From Ornithodoros turicata (taxonomy: Eukaryota; Arthropoda; Arachnida; Ixodida; Argasidae): DNA of 64,000 nucleotides. The notes beneath the pieces are model-generated. The model was not told the origin of the DNA. It searched no databases and worked only from the letters and a program-made list of their open reading frames with translations. The DNA lies in the NCBI RefSeq assembly GCF_037126465.1, contig NW_026999404.1, forward strand, positions 248,001 to 312,000, read 5' to 3'. Position numbers and translations under genes: made by a program. This document shows positions 22,889 through 34,815 of this stretch, one piece after another. Within the stretch, counting starts at the first letter, position 1; the number at the start of each line of letters is the position of its first letter.

Positions 22889-23276
22889 GATTATAACGAC
22901 CATGTCATAATCGGCAATTTCTATGAGGAGACCGTCCGCACGATCCGCTAGGGGCGCTACTCATCGGCCTGCGAGATCTACATCATGATTGGACATTGGG
23001 AATTTGAATTTTGAACCTGCAGAAGCGGACGTACGACTACCGTAGTAGACGACAGCAACAGCTCCTATGAAAACGCGTAGAATGATGATGATAATCAGCT
23101 TTAGAACGAAACATCTTCCGTGGGATATCTACCGCTTGTACAAAAATACTAAGGTAAGCTGAAGTACAAAGCATTGTAAAAGTTTAGGAAGCAATAAGCG
23201 GGCCGATGAGTAGCTCCACCGCTAGCTTCCAAATGCGGCGCTGGAAAGGGGTGCCAATGACATGGTCGTTATAATC
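22889..23276. mobile_element. TA-flanked inverted-repeat element (388 bp)
   Basis: It starts GATTATAACGACCATGTCA and ends with the exact reverse complement; TA flanks both ends. A second inverted block (CTACTCATCGGCC and GGCCGATGAGTAG) lies further in. Fits a Tc1/mariner-type non-autonomous element. Confidence 0.72.
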
Positions 23277-23579
23277 TAGTATGTCGTGGTCAACACCTGT
23301 GTGGTTGTCTTTCAACGACCAGGGTTCTCTTGCGCTCGAAGTGTTCCCTAGCTCGAGGAGTTCCTGAAATGTAACAAGTTGAGTGCTACGAATTTTTCTA
23401 TTTTATTCTCCATTTACATTTTTGTTGGACTGCATAAAACGTAATTTGGAGTGCACAGGGAACGAAGCACATTTGTTAGTCTTATTCGAACGCGGTGGAA
23501 CTAGCAAAAATGAATATTTCATCTATTCCGTTTCAAAGGGTATAGGTTTGTGTAGTTTCTCTTTCTTCTTTTCTGAGTA

Positions 23580-23680
23580 ACGCGTCCAGGAGTAGCCAGT
23601 CCCGAGTGGCTCGGTACTAACATCTCTTTTTTTTTCCTTTTAGAAATTAAATCAATCAATAAATCAATATTTCTGGCTAC
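23580..23680 (-). repeat. Inverted copy of a block inside the hAT-like element at 21488-21570
   Basis: GAGTAGCCAGTCCCGAGTGG, ACTAACATCTC and AATCAATCAATAAATC match that block in reverse orientation, so the block is a separate dispersed repeat. Confidence 0.55.
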
Positions 23681-23898
23681 CCGTAGCTGTATACAAGAAC
23701 AAGTACATGTCGCCTTAATCGGCGAAACGTCTGTTTCGTTTGTCGTCAAATATTTTACATCTCATCGTAATCGATTTCACGGCTTCGAGCTGCTGACTCA
23801 GACGATGGATTCCACTTCTTGTCCGCGGGCATTCAGTTTCAAAATTCAAAGCTCACCGAAGCACCATCAACACCCATAACAAACAATCGTTCATATTA

Positions 23899-24051
23899 GA
23901 GAGTTTTAGAGTACATCGTACGCTATCGCCTTTGCATACGTAAGGGCAGCGTCGGTGGTTCAGCGCACGCGCAAAACAGAGTTTCGCGCAGGGCACAGAA
24001 CCACTAACGCTATCCCTTACGTACGCAAAGGCAACAGTGTACGAAACTCAC
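23899..24051. mobile_element. PIF/Harbinger-like miniature element (153 bp)
   Basis: The ends are inverted: about 45 bp including ATCGTACGCTATCGCC and TTTGC-TACGTAAGG on the left, mirrored at the right. TTA flanks both sides (23896-23898, 24052-24054). A 3-bp TTA/TAA target fits PIF/Harbinger. Confidence 0.68.
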
Positions 24052-24056
24052 TTATG

Positions 24057-24242
24057 GTGAGTTTTTGTGCATCGTACGCTATTGCCCTTGCGTCGTAAGC
24101 GGTTGCGTTGGTTGTTCTGCGCACTCACAGAACATAGAGAACTTTGCGCCATAGCAGAGAGCATAGACATCTTTGCGCATTGCGCTGAATCACCACCTAA
24201 CGTACGCAAAGGCGACAGCGTACCGTATATTAAAAACTCAGT
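24057..24242. mobile_element. Second, diverged copy of the TTA-flanked miniature element
   Basis: It starts TGAGTTTTTGTGCATCGTACG and ends with a diverged mirror (GCGACAGCGTACC ... AAAACTCA). It begins only a few bases after the first copy. Its own target duplication is not clear. Confidence 0.6.
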
Positions 24243-24253
24243 ATTGTCCGGGC

Positions 24254-24268
24254 GGGGGGGGGGGGGGG
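24254..24268 (+). repeat. Poly-G run (15 bp)
   Basis: An uninterrupted G run immediately after the miniature element. Confidence 0.9.
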
Positions 24269-24499
24269 TGAAGTGGGGATTCATCGCTTTCGTGTTGTGT
24301 GCGCCCACGGAGACGTCCCTTGCACATGATGACAGTTGACGTTCTGAGGCTGAGAACATCAATTGCCATCATGTTCAACAGATGCCGCTTGCGTCGATCC
24401 CGTCGCATGAATGTGTGTATGAGTGAGAAGACATGCAAGAGTGAAAGGGGGATGAGTGAGAGAGTGGTTGGTTTGTCCCTTCAGATGACGCACCCTTGG

Positions 24500-24575
24500 A
24501 AGACCGGTAATCCAGAAGATATGGGTTCGAGTCCTACAGCTGGCTAACCTTTTCAGTGACTTCCTTCTTTCATCA
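24500..24575 (+). mobile_element. tRNA-like SINE fragment (copy 1 of 3)
   Basis: GGTAATCCAGAAGATATGGG, then GGTTCGAGTCCTACAGCTGG (box B) and CTAACCTTTTCAGTGACTTCC. Near-identical at 27541-27612 and 45705-45772. The tRNA 5' half is missing here. Confidence 0.65.
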
Positions 24576-26185
24576 CGTCCCTTGCGTTTTGAAGAATGCC
24601 CTCACTGTGAAACAGCCGTGGCAGCGCGGTCGCGGCGAAGGGCGATCAGTGCACGAAAACAGCCTGATCGCAGTCGTAAAATGTTGTAAAGTCGTTTGCA
24701 AAACAGCAGGACACGTCTCTTTGGCGCCATGCGCAAATAACTACCTTCTGCGACATAGTCCTCTGAATGCGAAGTTGCCGACTTCTTACTTCTTCTTTGC
24801 TTCTGCTTTCGTGCTTTACGAAGCATCTGCATATTCAAGATGATAACAAGGGACACCGTGTATCGATAGAAGGATGCCAACTTCTGCTTATATATTCTTT
24901 CGTCCGGAATGACGTCTTCTATAGGTACCACGCGTAAAAAATAACGAGTGAGTGCGCGGAATCTCAAAACGTGAAACAGCTCATCCTTCACGGCCGAAGA
25001 GCAGCCATTTCAACATTCCGTCTTGCCCTCGCTAAGCAACCAACACACAGGTGATTACCGCGATAGCTGCACAGAGGCAAAGAGTCGCAAATATTTTTCC
25101 TCTTTCATCCTCCCTTCGTGTCACGAAGTGTTTGATAACCTTGCTAGATTGGTTCGAAATTTTTATTTTTATTTTTTCAACACCTTTCACTAGCAGCGCT
25201 TCACGCGTCCTACGCGATGAAGCTGGCGAAAGAAAAGGTCGTACTCACGGTACATGATTAGCGAGAGGTGTGAGGTGATAAGGCGGAGCAAAAGACAAGC
25301 ACGACGGGCAAACCCTGTTATTACGTGCCAGTTGTAATATTCTTCGGCTGTTCGATGCCTTGAGGACAAGGAAATGACGTATTAATAGCTACCATTACTG
25401 AGAAAAAAAATATTCGAGGCTTTATAAACACTTTTCGTTTTCATTTTCACAGCGGACGAATCACGTTTTGCGCGACTGGTCATAAACACAAAATAAAGTT
25501 GTTTTTTGCGCGACGATAGACACAGCGTATATCTTGGTTGAATTTTTTACTTTCATAGGAGAGCTATTTCTTTAAAATACTATCAGCAGCACAAGGGCAA
25601 AGACTAGCGACAAGGATGCGGGAAACTTCGACGAAAGAGGACAATTTTGGGTCAATGGTGATGGTGCACCAGAACGGTATTTTCCCCCAAGATTTTACGT
25701 GAAAAAAAGAAAAAAAAAGTCGCCGTAAGATTGCGAGTCACTTGCGCCCTGGCTTGGTCACGTACAGCACCAGCTTTGCGTGCGCAAGGCGCGGACAGTA
25801 CGCCCGCGTCAGAGGTCGCGCGTGCGCAGGACAAAGTTTATTGCGAGCGGCGCGCAAAGTGGTTTGCGTCTGAGAGTGCGGAAGTGTGCGCCGTGTTGTA
25901 TTTACGAAATAGAGCAGTAACACTATTTGTGTTTCGTGGGAGAGAACGTGGTACTTAAATGGACTGCAACACTTCGTCCAAAGCTATATGCAAATAAATG
26001 TGAAACATATTTATTGTCATGCGACTGTGAACCTACATTCCAAGCTTTATATCATGTAAAACTTACTTTCAAATAGAGGTCAGACTGCTATCCATAGTTG
26101 CTTTAATTCGAAACATCCTAGCAATTTCTTATTATTAAACAGCAAACACAATTAAGGTGCACACAAACAGAACAGTGATTAATGT
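24576..26185. other. Stretch with no recognised gene
   Basis: A 129-codon minus frame (24602-24991) has no recognised domain. No splice-paired exons or repeat boundaries seen. Confidence 0.35.
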
Positions 26186-26187
26186 AA

Positions 26188-26390
26188 GCGTATTTTTATT
26201 CGCGATGTACCAATTTTCGCGAATCGCGCATTCACTCATTTGCGAAGTTATTCGTGGGTATTTAATTTCGCGACTCCAGAGCTGATTTCATCTCGCTCTA
26301 TAGACGCCATGCTGTGTTCGCTAGTACAATTTTTTCGCGATTTCTTAGCGGTCGCCAAATTCGCGAAAATTAATACATCGCGAATAAAAC
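26188..26390. mobile_element. Inverted-repeat miniature element (~200 bp)
   Basis: TTTTATTCGCGATGTA and AATTTTCGCGAA at the left are mirrored by TTCGCGAAAATTAATACATC and GCGAATAAAAC at the right (about 31 bp, few mismatches). The interior repeats TTCGCGA motifs. The target site is not clear. Confidence 0.6.
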
Positions 26391-26946
26391 TTCATTTACT
26401 ACTTCTTACTTTCTTCTATGCTTCTTACTATACTACATATACTACACTTACTTACTTTACTTACTTATTACTATACTTACTATACTTCTTACTTCCCGCA
26501 AAAAAAGAAAAATACGAAAAAGCGATGAGGTATTATGCAGTGCGAGACTGGCATATTTTGCTATTATAACATAATGACCGCATTCAAACTAAGTACAGTA
26601 ACAAGAAGCACAGGGAAACAGATGAGTTCACCCTCGAGTGAGCAAAGCATTGTCGCCATGGAACTTCACTTTTACTCCCACTGTTTCTGTCTTACGTTAT
26701 CCTCCCACTTCGAACTCACATCATCATAAACATACATCCTCACGCTGCCTAAAATTTGACGCTTACCGAAAAACCGCCAAACCAGTAAATTTGTGCCGCC
26801 CAAAAACAACCGAGGCACTTTTTATCCTCGTGGCAGCGAGGCCGAGAGAGCAAGATAGCAGAAGAACGATTTTGGTGCAGGTAATTGGCATGGCTTCAGA
26901 AAGCAAGTCATCATGTCTCGCTGTTTCATGCCAAAATAACCCTCGA

Positions 26947-26972
26947 GGGGGGGGGGGGGGGGGGGGGGGGGG
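26947..26972 (+). repeat. Poly-G run (26 bp)
   Basis: It produces proline-rich false frames on the minus strand. Its true length may be misassembled. Confidence 0.9.
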
Positions 26973-26974
26973 CG

Positions 26975-27500
26975 TGGCCCGTTTACTGTGAGTCGTATTA
27001 GCACGGTGGAACCCAAAGTTAGGTTGAAAAAACTGAAAGTGTGTGAAGGTCTTGTTATGTGATCCAGAAACTCCTGCCTGCCAACTGCGTGGAACGTGCA
27101 AGTGTGTGACACTGTGTCGATTCAAAAGAGGAGACGGATTGGCTGGACGAGTTTCTCGACTTCGCACTTGCTCGAGTTTTGGAGTAAACTTTGTTTGTTT
27201 GTTTGTTTTTTTCTCGCGCTCCTTCGGTTCTTTTATTTGTCTGGTTATTCGAGGAATAAGAGTAAGGAGTCTGAGGGCACGTAGTCTGTCATGGTCACGG
27301 CGATTAATCGCCCCGTTAGCGGTAAGTGCTACTCGCAGGGCAACTACGATATACTAGTGCGATGTACTGGGAAGGATATACTGGTCTGGGTAAATGCTTA
27401 GAATTACAGACGGGAGTCATTCGAATAAACGTTGCGCAGATTTCGACGGAGAATAAACTAACATGAGACAATTGATGTTCTGAAGGAGGCTGTAACACAT
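26975..27500. other. Stretch with no recognised gene
   Basis: No exon pair or repeat boundary recognised. Confidence 0.35.
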
Positions 27501-27514
27501 AGAAAGGACAAATA

Positions 27515-27612
27515 CAGGGACATTTTGGTAGAGCCCTGGACCGGTAATCCAGAAGACGTGGGTTCGAGTCCTACAGCTGGCTAACCTTTTCAGTGACTTC
27601 CTTCTTTCATCA
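27515..27612 (+). mobile_element. tRNA-like SINE fragment (copy 2 of 3), most complete
   Basis: TGGTAGAGCCCTGG (box A) and GGTTCGAGTCC (box B) flank a stem CTGGA-CCGGTAA-TCCAG like a tRNA anticodon arm. The acceptor stem does not pair, so I call it a SINE head rather than a tRNA gene. Confidence 0.65.
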
Positions 27613-28720
27613 TCAAGAATATAACGTTTCGGCCTGTTTTTTTTGTATGTTTGTTACCGTTTGAAGTGCAACAACAACAAAAGATGTAATGGATTAACAC
27701 GACGAAGATTATCGACTACCGATGTCTAAATCAAGAGTATGTGCCTCTAACGGAGAGTTCGAAAAGCGTTTTTTGACAGCAAGCGTGAGTATAATTTACT
27801 TGGACAATGCGCTTTGGTTGGGCCCGATAGAGGCTAAACGCTCATTATCACCAAACGCCCGTAACCGCCGAACGCTCATTACAGGCGCCGAACAGGCGCA
27901 ACAAAATTTATCAACGGGACACGAGACGTTACACGAGGGTTGCAAACAAACAGCAGAAACATTTTAACAACCTCCCTTCCGCTGATGGCATTCGAAACAA
28001 ACAGTGGCTTGGTTGCAAGCTGGCTTCTATATTTACCCCATTGTAACATTCCTTCTCCGCGTGCCGTGTTGTAGCATGTTATCAGATAAGAGCCACGTTC
28101 ATGCGTGTGGCTTGGAACATCGTGCCGTTCTTTCGTTGCAGAACATTCCGTTTGGTTTCCGCTTACCTTGTTAGGAAGTTTGTCCGGTTCAAATGTCGGT
28201 TGTGGCGTCGGTGCTACAAGTCGTCGCTGAAAAACTAAGAAAACAATATAAATTCATTAAAAACTGTGGCTTGCTCTGGGTTAATCCTCTATACCTTAAC
28301 AATATCGTTTGCAACCAAGTTCGAAAATATTGAATTTTAGTGAATCGTACTCTATATCGCTACAGGCGTGCGCGGATAACATTGACGTCCTGGACCCGCA
28401 TCCGCACTTCACGCGCGCATGTAAGATCCGCGATCGCATTCGAAAAAAATCAAACACGACGAAAATGTTATCTTACAAACGTTTTCATTTTTTGACATGC
28501 AAAATGCTCAGGAACACCGACACCATTTTGGGTTACAGTCGATACCCGTTCATATGAGCACGACCGTTACCGCAGATATTGGTCATAAAACGAATGTTAA
28601 CGAACCGTATACGACACACATCATAGAAAACCGGGTTCCGGAAAAAATGGCCCCGGAAGAAATGGTCCCGAAAAACCGGGACCGGAAGATCAGATCAAAA
28701 GATGGCCATATAGAGCTATA
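27613..28720. other. Stretch with no recognised gene
   Basis: Several short frames without recognised domains. No clear boundaries. Confidence 0.35.
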
Positions 28721-28723
28721 AGT

Positions 28724-29486
28724 CATGTCTCGATTATCCGGACACCTCCGGAGTCGTCTCTTTTCGTCCGGATAACGAATTCCGGATAACTGAACCAAGC
28801 AAACTTCCGGGGAAAGCCGAAAAATTTGGGAGATGTTCTTTATAGCTCCACAAAAGGAAACGAAAAAAATATCATTACTTCAAAAATTGCTGTTGCTTCA
28901 ATGCTGCTTCAAATCACCCTGCTGTTGAAATAGAGGTAATGTCTCAGGAAGTTTGTCCCGCGCACATGTTTTTGTGTTTTTGCGAACGTCTTTGGCATAG
29001 GCCAAAAGACAGGCAATGCTTCCGGACTGCCTGGACATTGACGTTCACATGTGCATTTCTTGCGCCCGGTGCATAGAGGGCACCTCTTCCGCTTATCGTC
29101 TACCATCTCTACCGTGTGCCCTCGCACACCAAAAGGGAGTGACCTCCGAAGAAAAGGGAGTGACCTCCGAAGAAAGGGGAGTGACCTCCGAAGAAAGGGG
29201 AGTCAAACAGTACAGAATGCCCCGGTGAGATATGACTCTTTTCCGGAATAATGCGAACAGAGCACATGCCAGGGACAGAGGACGTTGACACTTTTCCGGA
29301 TAAGCGGATCAGAATGACCTAGGTCCTGGAAGATTGGTGCCCGCGTACTTGCTGTCCGGATACGGACAACGATTTCCGGATAACCGAGACAAAGTCTAAT
29401 GGTAGCAGGTTCGTTCACGGTAATGTAGTCCGGATAACAAGTTTTCCGGATATCTGAACTCCGGATAAGCGAGACATTTACCCCAT
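28724..29486. mobile_element. Pogo/Tigger-like inverted-end element (~760 bp), decayed
   Basis: The left end reads TGTCTCGATTATCCGGA and the right end is the reverse complement of TGTCTCGCTTATCCGGA. Many CCGGATAA/TTATCCGG motifs occur near both ends. A minus-strand fragment at 28909-29127 (KRKRCPLCTGRKKCTC) is cysteine-rich but too short to identify. The superfamily is inferred from the terminal motif. Confidence 0.55.
29135..29205 (+). repeat. Short tandem repeat, ~21-bp unit, 3-4 copies
   Basis: GAGTGACCTCCGAAGAAAGG repeats inside the pogo-like element. Confidence 0.85.
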
Positions 29487-29874
29487 TTAAACGTGTTATG
29501 AGTTTGAGTGTAATTACACTTCCTCGGGTCGCAGCTAGGGTTGCCACCAGGCCGGTATGCCGGTAGGCCGCTCTGCCGGTAGGAAGGTTTTGCCGGTATT
29601 TGTGGCTCAAGACATTTCACAGGGGCTTTTGCGAGGTTTTCGCTTCAACATTTCACTACAGCTTGAATAAATCTGGAGCACAGACCCAACTCCGCAGCCA
29701 ACTCCCAACACCAGCAGTTTTCTTAGTTATTCATTATTATTATTCATATTATTACTACTCATTAAGTCTTGTGTTCGGAGGGGACAAGATCAGTGGTTGT
29801 GAAATGCCATTGGTGGTTGTGTCGAGCCAGGTAGAACTTAGGCCGTATACAGCCATGATGAGATCTCCTCCTGC

Positions 29875-30194
29875 GAGGAGGAGGAGGAGGAGTGTCGTTG
29901 GGAGGAACCCGAGAGGTCTGCCTGCCTGATTAGGCGGCATGTTTCTCGGGAAGGGAAAGATGGTGGAGAGGAGGAGAGGGAAAGGGTGAAGTGGAAGACC
30001 GAGCGGAATCCGCTTGGGGGGAGGATAGCTGCGTCCATGGGCCGACTTCAGGGGAAGTGTGCCGGCATACGCCTATTACACATCTGAGGGAAACCCAGGA
30101 AAAAACCCCAGACGGCACAGCCGGCCCACGGATTCGAACCGCGGACCTCCCAGTCTCCAAGCGCACGCGTTACCGCTGCGCCACCGGAGCTGGT
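29875..30194 (-). mobile_element. tRNA-derived SINE, full length (320 bp), with 12-bp target duplication
   Basis: The minus strand opens GCTCCGGTGGCGCAGCGGTA and has GGTTCGAATCC as box B. The body matches the other copies (GGCCGACTTCAGGGG on plus). ATCTCCTCCTGC is duplicated exactly at 29863-29874 and 30195-30206. The left part differs from the 16817 copy, so this is a related subfamily. Confidence 0.8.
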
Positions 30195-30419
30195 ATCTCC
30201 TCCTGCAAAGAAGGGTTTGCGTGCATCGATGCGTTTTTCAAAGTAAGTGGCAGTCCAATCCGGTTGCTCCAATACAATCCAGTGTACCCTCACCCACTTT
30301 CCCTTTCCCGCGAACCTTTCTCTCTATTCCACCTCCTCTCCCTCAGCCGGTATTTTTCACTACGAAAGGTGGCAACCCCAGTCGCAGCCTGACCGTGCTA
30401 GCCAGTCCAAGTCCTCGCT

Positions 30420-30540
30420 GTGATGCTCCTCATTGTATGTATTTTCGCCAAATTACTGCGAGCATTCGGGGATAGAATACCGCCCGTGGCGAAGGAGCAC
30501 CCCAATCAGCACCAGCATCATAATAAAGCTGAGTATATCT
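30420..30540 (+). mobile_element. LINE 3' tail fragment
   Basis: TTACTGCGAGCATTCGGGG, GGAGCACCCCAATCAGCACC and ATCATAATAAAG resemble the tail near 11170-11250. No coding part. Confidence 0.35.
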
Positions 30541-31240
30541 GTATCTTCGCCTCCTGTGTGATTGCCTCGAGCTCAACGGTATTCCGGACGAATTTCTTTG
30601 CCGTCTCGACATACGGGTTACACACATAAAAAAGAAAAAGAGGACAAAGAAGGAAGGGATGGGAAGAATGATCTTAAGGAAAGAAAAAAAAACTAAGAAA
30701 GTTACGAAGTGATCAAAGAAATGTGCTCATCGGCAGCGTAATTCGATGCCGCCGAAACAGAGCAAGGCATAATATCGCGGAAGACGAAACCGCCGCAATT
30801 AAAGTTGAAGAAGAAAAAGGAAAAACTGCCGGTTTTCCTATATATACGTTGCCTCTCCTTGAACAACTCTCTGACTGTAACACGATATCGTGGTCGGGGC
30901 CAATTATTCAAACTCTTATCAACGTTGAAGCATCTTAATAGTGGCGCCATTTGATCCACGGTGGTGCAAGAGAGAACGCGCCTAGACAAAAAAGAAAAAG
31001 ATGGAGATCCTCTTCGCGGCTAATTACTGCGTTAATGTGAAGATGGAGGGGAGGTGATTATCAAAATGCAAGGTCCGTGGAAGGTAGACAGACGAAGCTC
31101 CTGTTTGTGGGAACCAAGATTACATTCCTTAGGCCTGTGGTGGCTTATTATCAGTGGCGAAGATTTCCAGGCATTGACTATTAAGGACAAGTTGGTAGTG
31201 TGAGAGATAAGGGGAGAAATACAGGGATAGCAGCATGGGC
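30541..31240. other. Stretch with no recognised gene
   Basis: No exon or repeat boundary recognised. Confidence 0.35.
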
Positions 31241-31244
31241 TATG

Positions 31245-31655
31245 GGCTACTCGAGCTGCGGTGCACAGACTTTTCTCTGGCCACTCTGCTCGGCCCAGTA
31301 CGCCATCCCACACAGCGGTCTGTGACAAAAGCAGTTTTGACGTTCTTCAGCGACACAGGTCTCATGAACAGCCTGTGAACTCAAGTCCTCATTCTTCGGT
31401 GCCCCACCCTCACCCTCAACGCATTAACCTCATCTTTGTTTATTTTTAAAGTCATCTTGTGCTTTAATCTATCTCATCCTTCTTTCGGTGTTTGTTAGTT
31501 TATCCTTTATTTCCTAATTCTTTTGTTTTCGTTTTATTTATTTTATTATTCTTTCGGTTATTATTCTTTGTTCTTTTCGGAATAGCAAGCCGACGTCCCG
31601 TTTGGCTCATCTTTCCTCCCTTTCTTTTTCTCTGTTCTAATAAATAAACCTTTTC
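31245..31655 (+). pseudogene. 5'-truncated LINE copy: ORF2 C-terminus and 3' tail
   Basis: One frame reads DFSLATLLGPVRHPTQRSVT and TFFSDTGLMNSL, with a stop at 31375-31377. The pyrimidine-rich tail ends GGAATAGCAAGCCGACG and AATAAATAAACC. It matches the downstream part of the LINE at 35640-37140. Confidence 0.7.
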
Positions 31656-33400
31656 TCGGGTTCTGTTTTTTTCACTATGTACCAGCTGGCCTGCACCCTT
31701 GTCCTTTTGCCATAACCCCCCCCCCCCTCCCCGAGATTAACAATGCTAACCTCAGCTTGTTTACGATGTACGTATAATCGTTCCTCGGTGTTTATGTTTA
31801 CAGGCGCCTTTCTACTTAAAACTGTTGTTGGTGTGTATTTCTGAATTACACGAGAGACAAATGAATAAAAATGAAGAGGAGATAGAGGGAGAGAAAGAGG
31901 CGGAAGAACACAAAAACAAACGTACGTGCAAACAATACTAAAGAGTAAAGACATACAAAATCTTGCAGTAAAAAAAGAGAGGAAAGACCTTAAGATATAG
32001 TAGATTTCAAAGGGAGAAAAAAGGAACAGAAAAGCTCCCACTCTTTTTAGGTGGCCATTCATTTCAATCAATGCACGCGTCATGAGCCGACGTGGTGGCA
32101 CATTAAGTTTGACAACCCTTCCATAATTCCTTATATGTTCCGGCTCATGAACAGCGTCTTTCAAGCAAATGACTTCCCTGTCGTATATATACCTGAAGAG
32201 GGCGCAGCGCTAAATACGGAGACGTGCGGACCTACGACAGCGTGGCGTATGGGTATACCCGTGTTTTCCCGCTACAGAATGGAGCGTATAGGAAAAGCCG
32301 AAGGATAAATGGTTATTTCGGTGAAGAATCTGGCGTTGAACCTCCCCACTCTTCCTCTCAATAATTCAATTCTTCTCAAAATAAAGTCGTTGTTGTTCTG
32401 CCCTGGGTGGGGGGGGGTATAGTTATCGGGTGGGGAGACGCGATATGTCCGAACAGAAACTGTTCATCTACAGTCTAAAGAAAAGAACAAGAGGTAAACA
32501 GGGGAGCAATTACAGCTTCTAATCCCTTAGAACGCAATTAATCCCCGTCGATGTAGATGTTGACAAAAAAAAAAAAAACAATAGGGAGAGATTGAATTCG
32601 CCGCACGGCAGATTCGGCTACTCCTCTAAACAGATCCCCCCCCCCCCGAAAGGGGGAAAAAACATAAAAGAAAAACCAGCGGCTTTCGCGATAACTATCG
32701 GCCAAAGGCCATATCACCGGGTAACGTTGCGCATAATGAGTCACACAGTCCTAATAGACTAACACCAACTCACACCTCTCAATAAATGACACAAGTGCTG
32801 ACAACTGTTTAATCACCCTGACCTCGAAGTTTACTCCCCAGCGCTAGAAATAGTCCGTAAACTTCGCATAAACTTGCGTGCATGATGTGCTCCCAAAAAG
32901 GACTAACAATTGTCGCAACAGTCTCCAAAATGATCAAAAATCACTCCTTTTGTTTCGTGCACTTTGCACCGTCCTCATAATTGGCAATAAATGGTCACAG
33001 TGAGATCAAAATTACAGCATAGGTTGAAAACGGTGAAAACGGGAGTTTTTCGGCACCAGATATTCCCCCCTTTACCCTCGTGAAAGACGTTACCAAATGG
33101 TATAAGAGCGGTAACCTAGCGGGGCGCCAGCGGCATGGCAAGCGTACACCAGCATGCAGCAGCCACATTTGCTCAATGGTGCAGCATACCCCCAAAGTTA
33201 TGCTGAAGGATGGGAGAAATTTAGTGTTGTCGCGAAGTACCCGGGCTTCGAGTTTGCACAGGTGTTCCAAGAAAACGGAACTTATTAAAAAAAGTTCGTC
33301 GAAAAATCCGAAGTTGTTCAACACGTCTGCGCATGCGCCACACCCAAACCTGCAATTTACATATATGACAAGTTTTTGATAAACCCCATCGGAAAACGTC
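31656..33400. other. Stretch with no recognised gene
   Basis: Contains C-rich and G-rich runs (31720, 32407, 32637). Frames here have no recognised domains. Confidence 0.35.

Positions 33401-33401
<1 letters not shown>

Positions 33402-33431
<30 letters not shown>
33402..33431 (+). repeat. (TA)n microsatellite
   Basis: About 15 units. It supplies the Tyr-Ile run inside a long but unconvincing minus-strand frame (32995-33609). Confidence 0.9.
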
Positions 33432-33436
<5 letters not shown>

Positions 33437-34815
33437 ACAAGAAAAATGTTTTCTTTCCGACATGCATTCCGGCATTGCACAATGGAGGCATGCACACCGA
33501 CGCCCAACGCCTGATAGTCCAAACACTGCTCGTAACAATCGAAGCAGTATAAGCGCTCGCTCATCCTCGTGCTCGTCGTCGAGAACACGGGTTGTGCTTC
33601 AGATGGCATAGGAGAGAGTTTTCCACACTCCAGTCATTTCATTCGACGTTCAGATTCCATTTCCAACAAAGTACCCACGCAGAAAGAATAATGCTTTGGT
33701 TGCCCCCAGGTGTCGCTAGAGAACTGATTGTTTTTGACCCGTCAGTGCACTATTACAATTCGTAACATAGAGGTAATGACATTTAGAAAGACACTTTCTG
33801 TCCTACATGGACCATAAAACTCATTACGTCGTACAGCTCTGTATGTCTTTCATCCTTTTACTCGGAACCGGACATGGAACCGTGGTTCGACCTCGAACTC
33901 TGCGGTTGGGAAAAAGTTAGGGACATCCCTAGACTTCTAATCCTACCCTGTGTTGTCCGAACATAAATATTGCAGAGGCGGAGTGAACACTTAGGACAAA
34001 CACAACGTTTGACCCTCACCAACGCCCAAGGAAAGTTTTTGTCAACAGCCTTCCTTCTTGGCATCGGAAATCAGGGATACTCCCTCTTATCCGTTCAGTT
34101 CAAGACAAAGTAAAATTGCACCTTCGTCACAATACTGGATTACCCACGATATAAAACCAGTGATTCATGTTCAATTTATTTTCTATACTTGGTTGCCAAT
34201 ACGGGACAGTGTGTGCTTGTATGTTTGTTGCTGCCGTCTGCAGCGGTTTTGTTTGTTCTTGTTGTATACTATTGTTAATTCACCATTGTACTGCTTCTTA
34301 TTTTTCTGTCATTTATATTCATGTATATTCTGTACTTTGCTTTAACATTTCTTGTCTTTGTTTCGGGACAGGGCCTTCAGGACTGTTGCATGACATAATT
34401 TTCTGACGCATACGAACCTCTCCAACGTAAAGCTAAGCAATACTAAAGCTCTTGTCAGCTTCTGTAGACGTCAAGTACACAAAGGCAAGATCTATCTATA
34501 TAAAGCGGCGTTGGAAGCACCGATAATTCCTGGTATCCTCAGAGACCCCAGACTTCCGGCATTCTATCCCAGATGAGCCCCACGGTATACAACGGCGGAG
34601 AACATGCAAGCGGAAATTCAAATTCAGTGAAATTATTCCGGCGAATTATTTAGGACACGAAATTAACCACCACACAGCAACCTATTGTGTACACTCAACA
34701 GGACGTCTTCTGCGTAGAGACGCAAGCCTCTGATACCGCCTGTATTGCGCCGCGCGCGATTGTTGTTTGGCGCTCGAGGGATAGCTTCGAAAGATTCTCT
34801 GTCAAATAGGCTTAC
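33432..34815. other. Stretch with no recognised gene
   Basis: A minus frame at 33858-34064 has a CVCPKC motif but no splice context or homologue that I know. Confidence 0.3.

Noticed and set aside
26763..27167. Proline-rich minus-strand frames
   Set aside because: They come from the 26-bp poly-G run.
27515..27600. Functional tRNA gene
   Set aside because: Boxes A and B and an anticodon-like arm are present, but the acceptor stem does not pair and near-identical fragments occur at 24500 and 45705, so it is SINE-derived.
32995..33609. 204-codon minus-strand frame
   Set aside because: It contains a (TA)n microsatellite read as Tyr-Ile and has no recognised domain or splice context.
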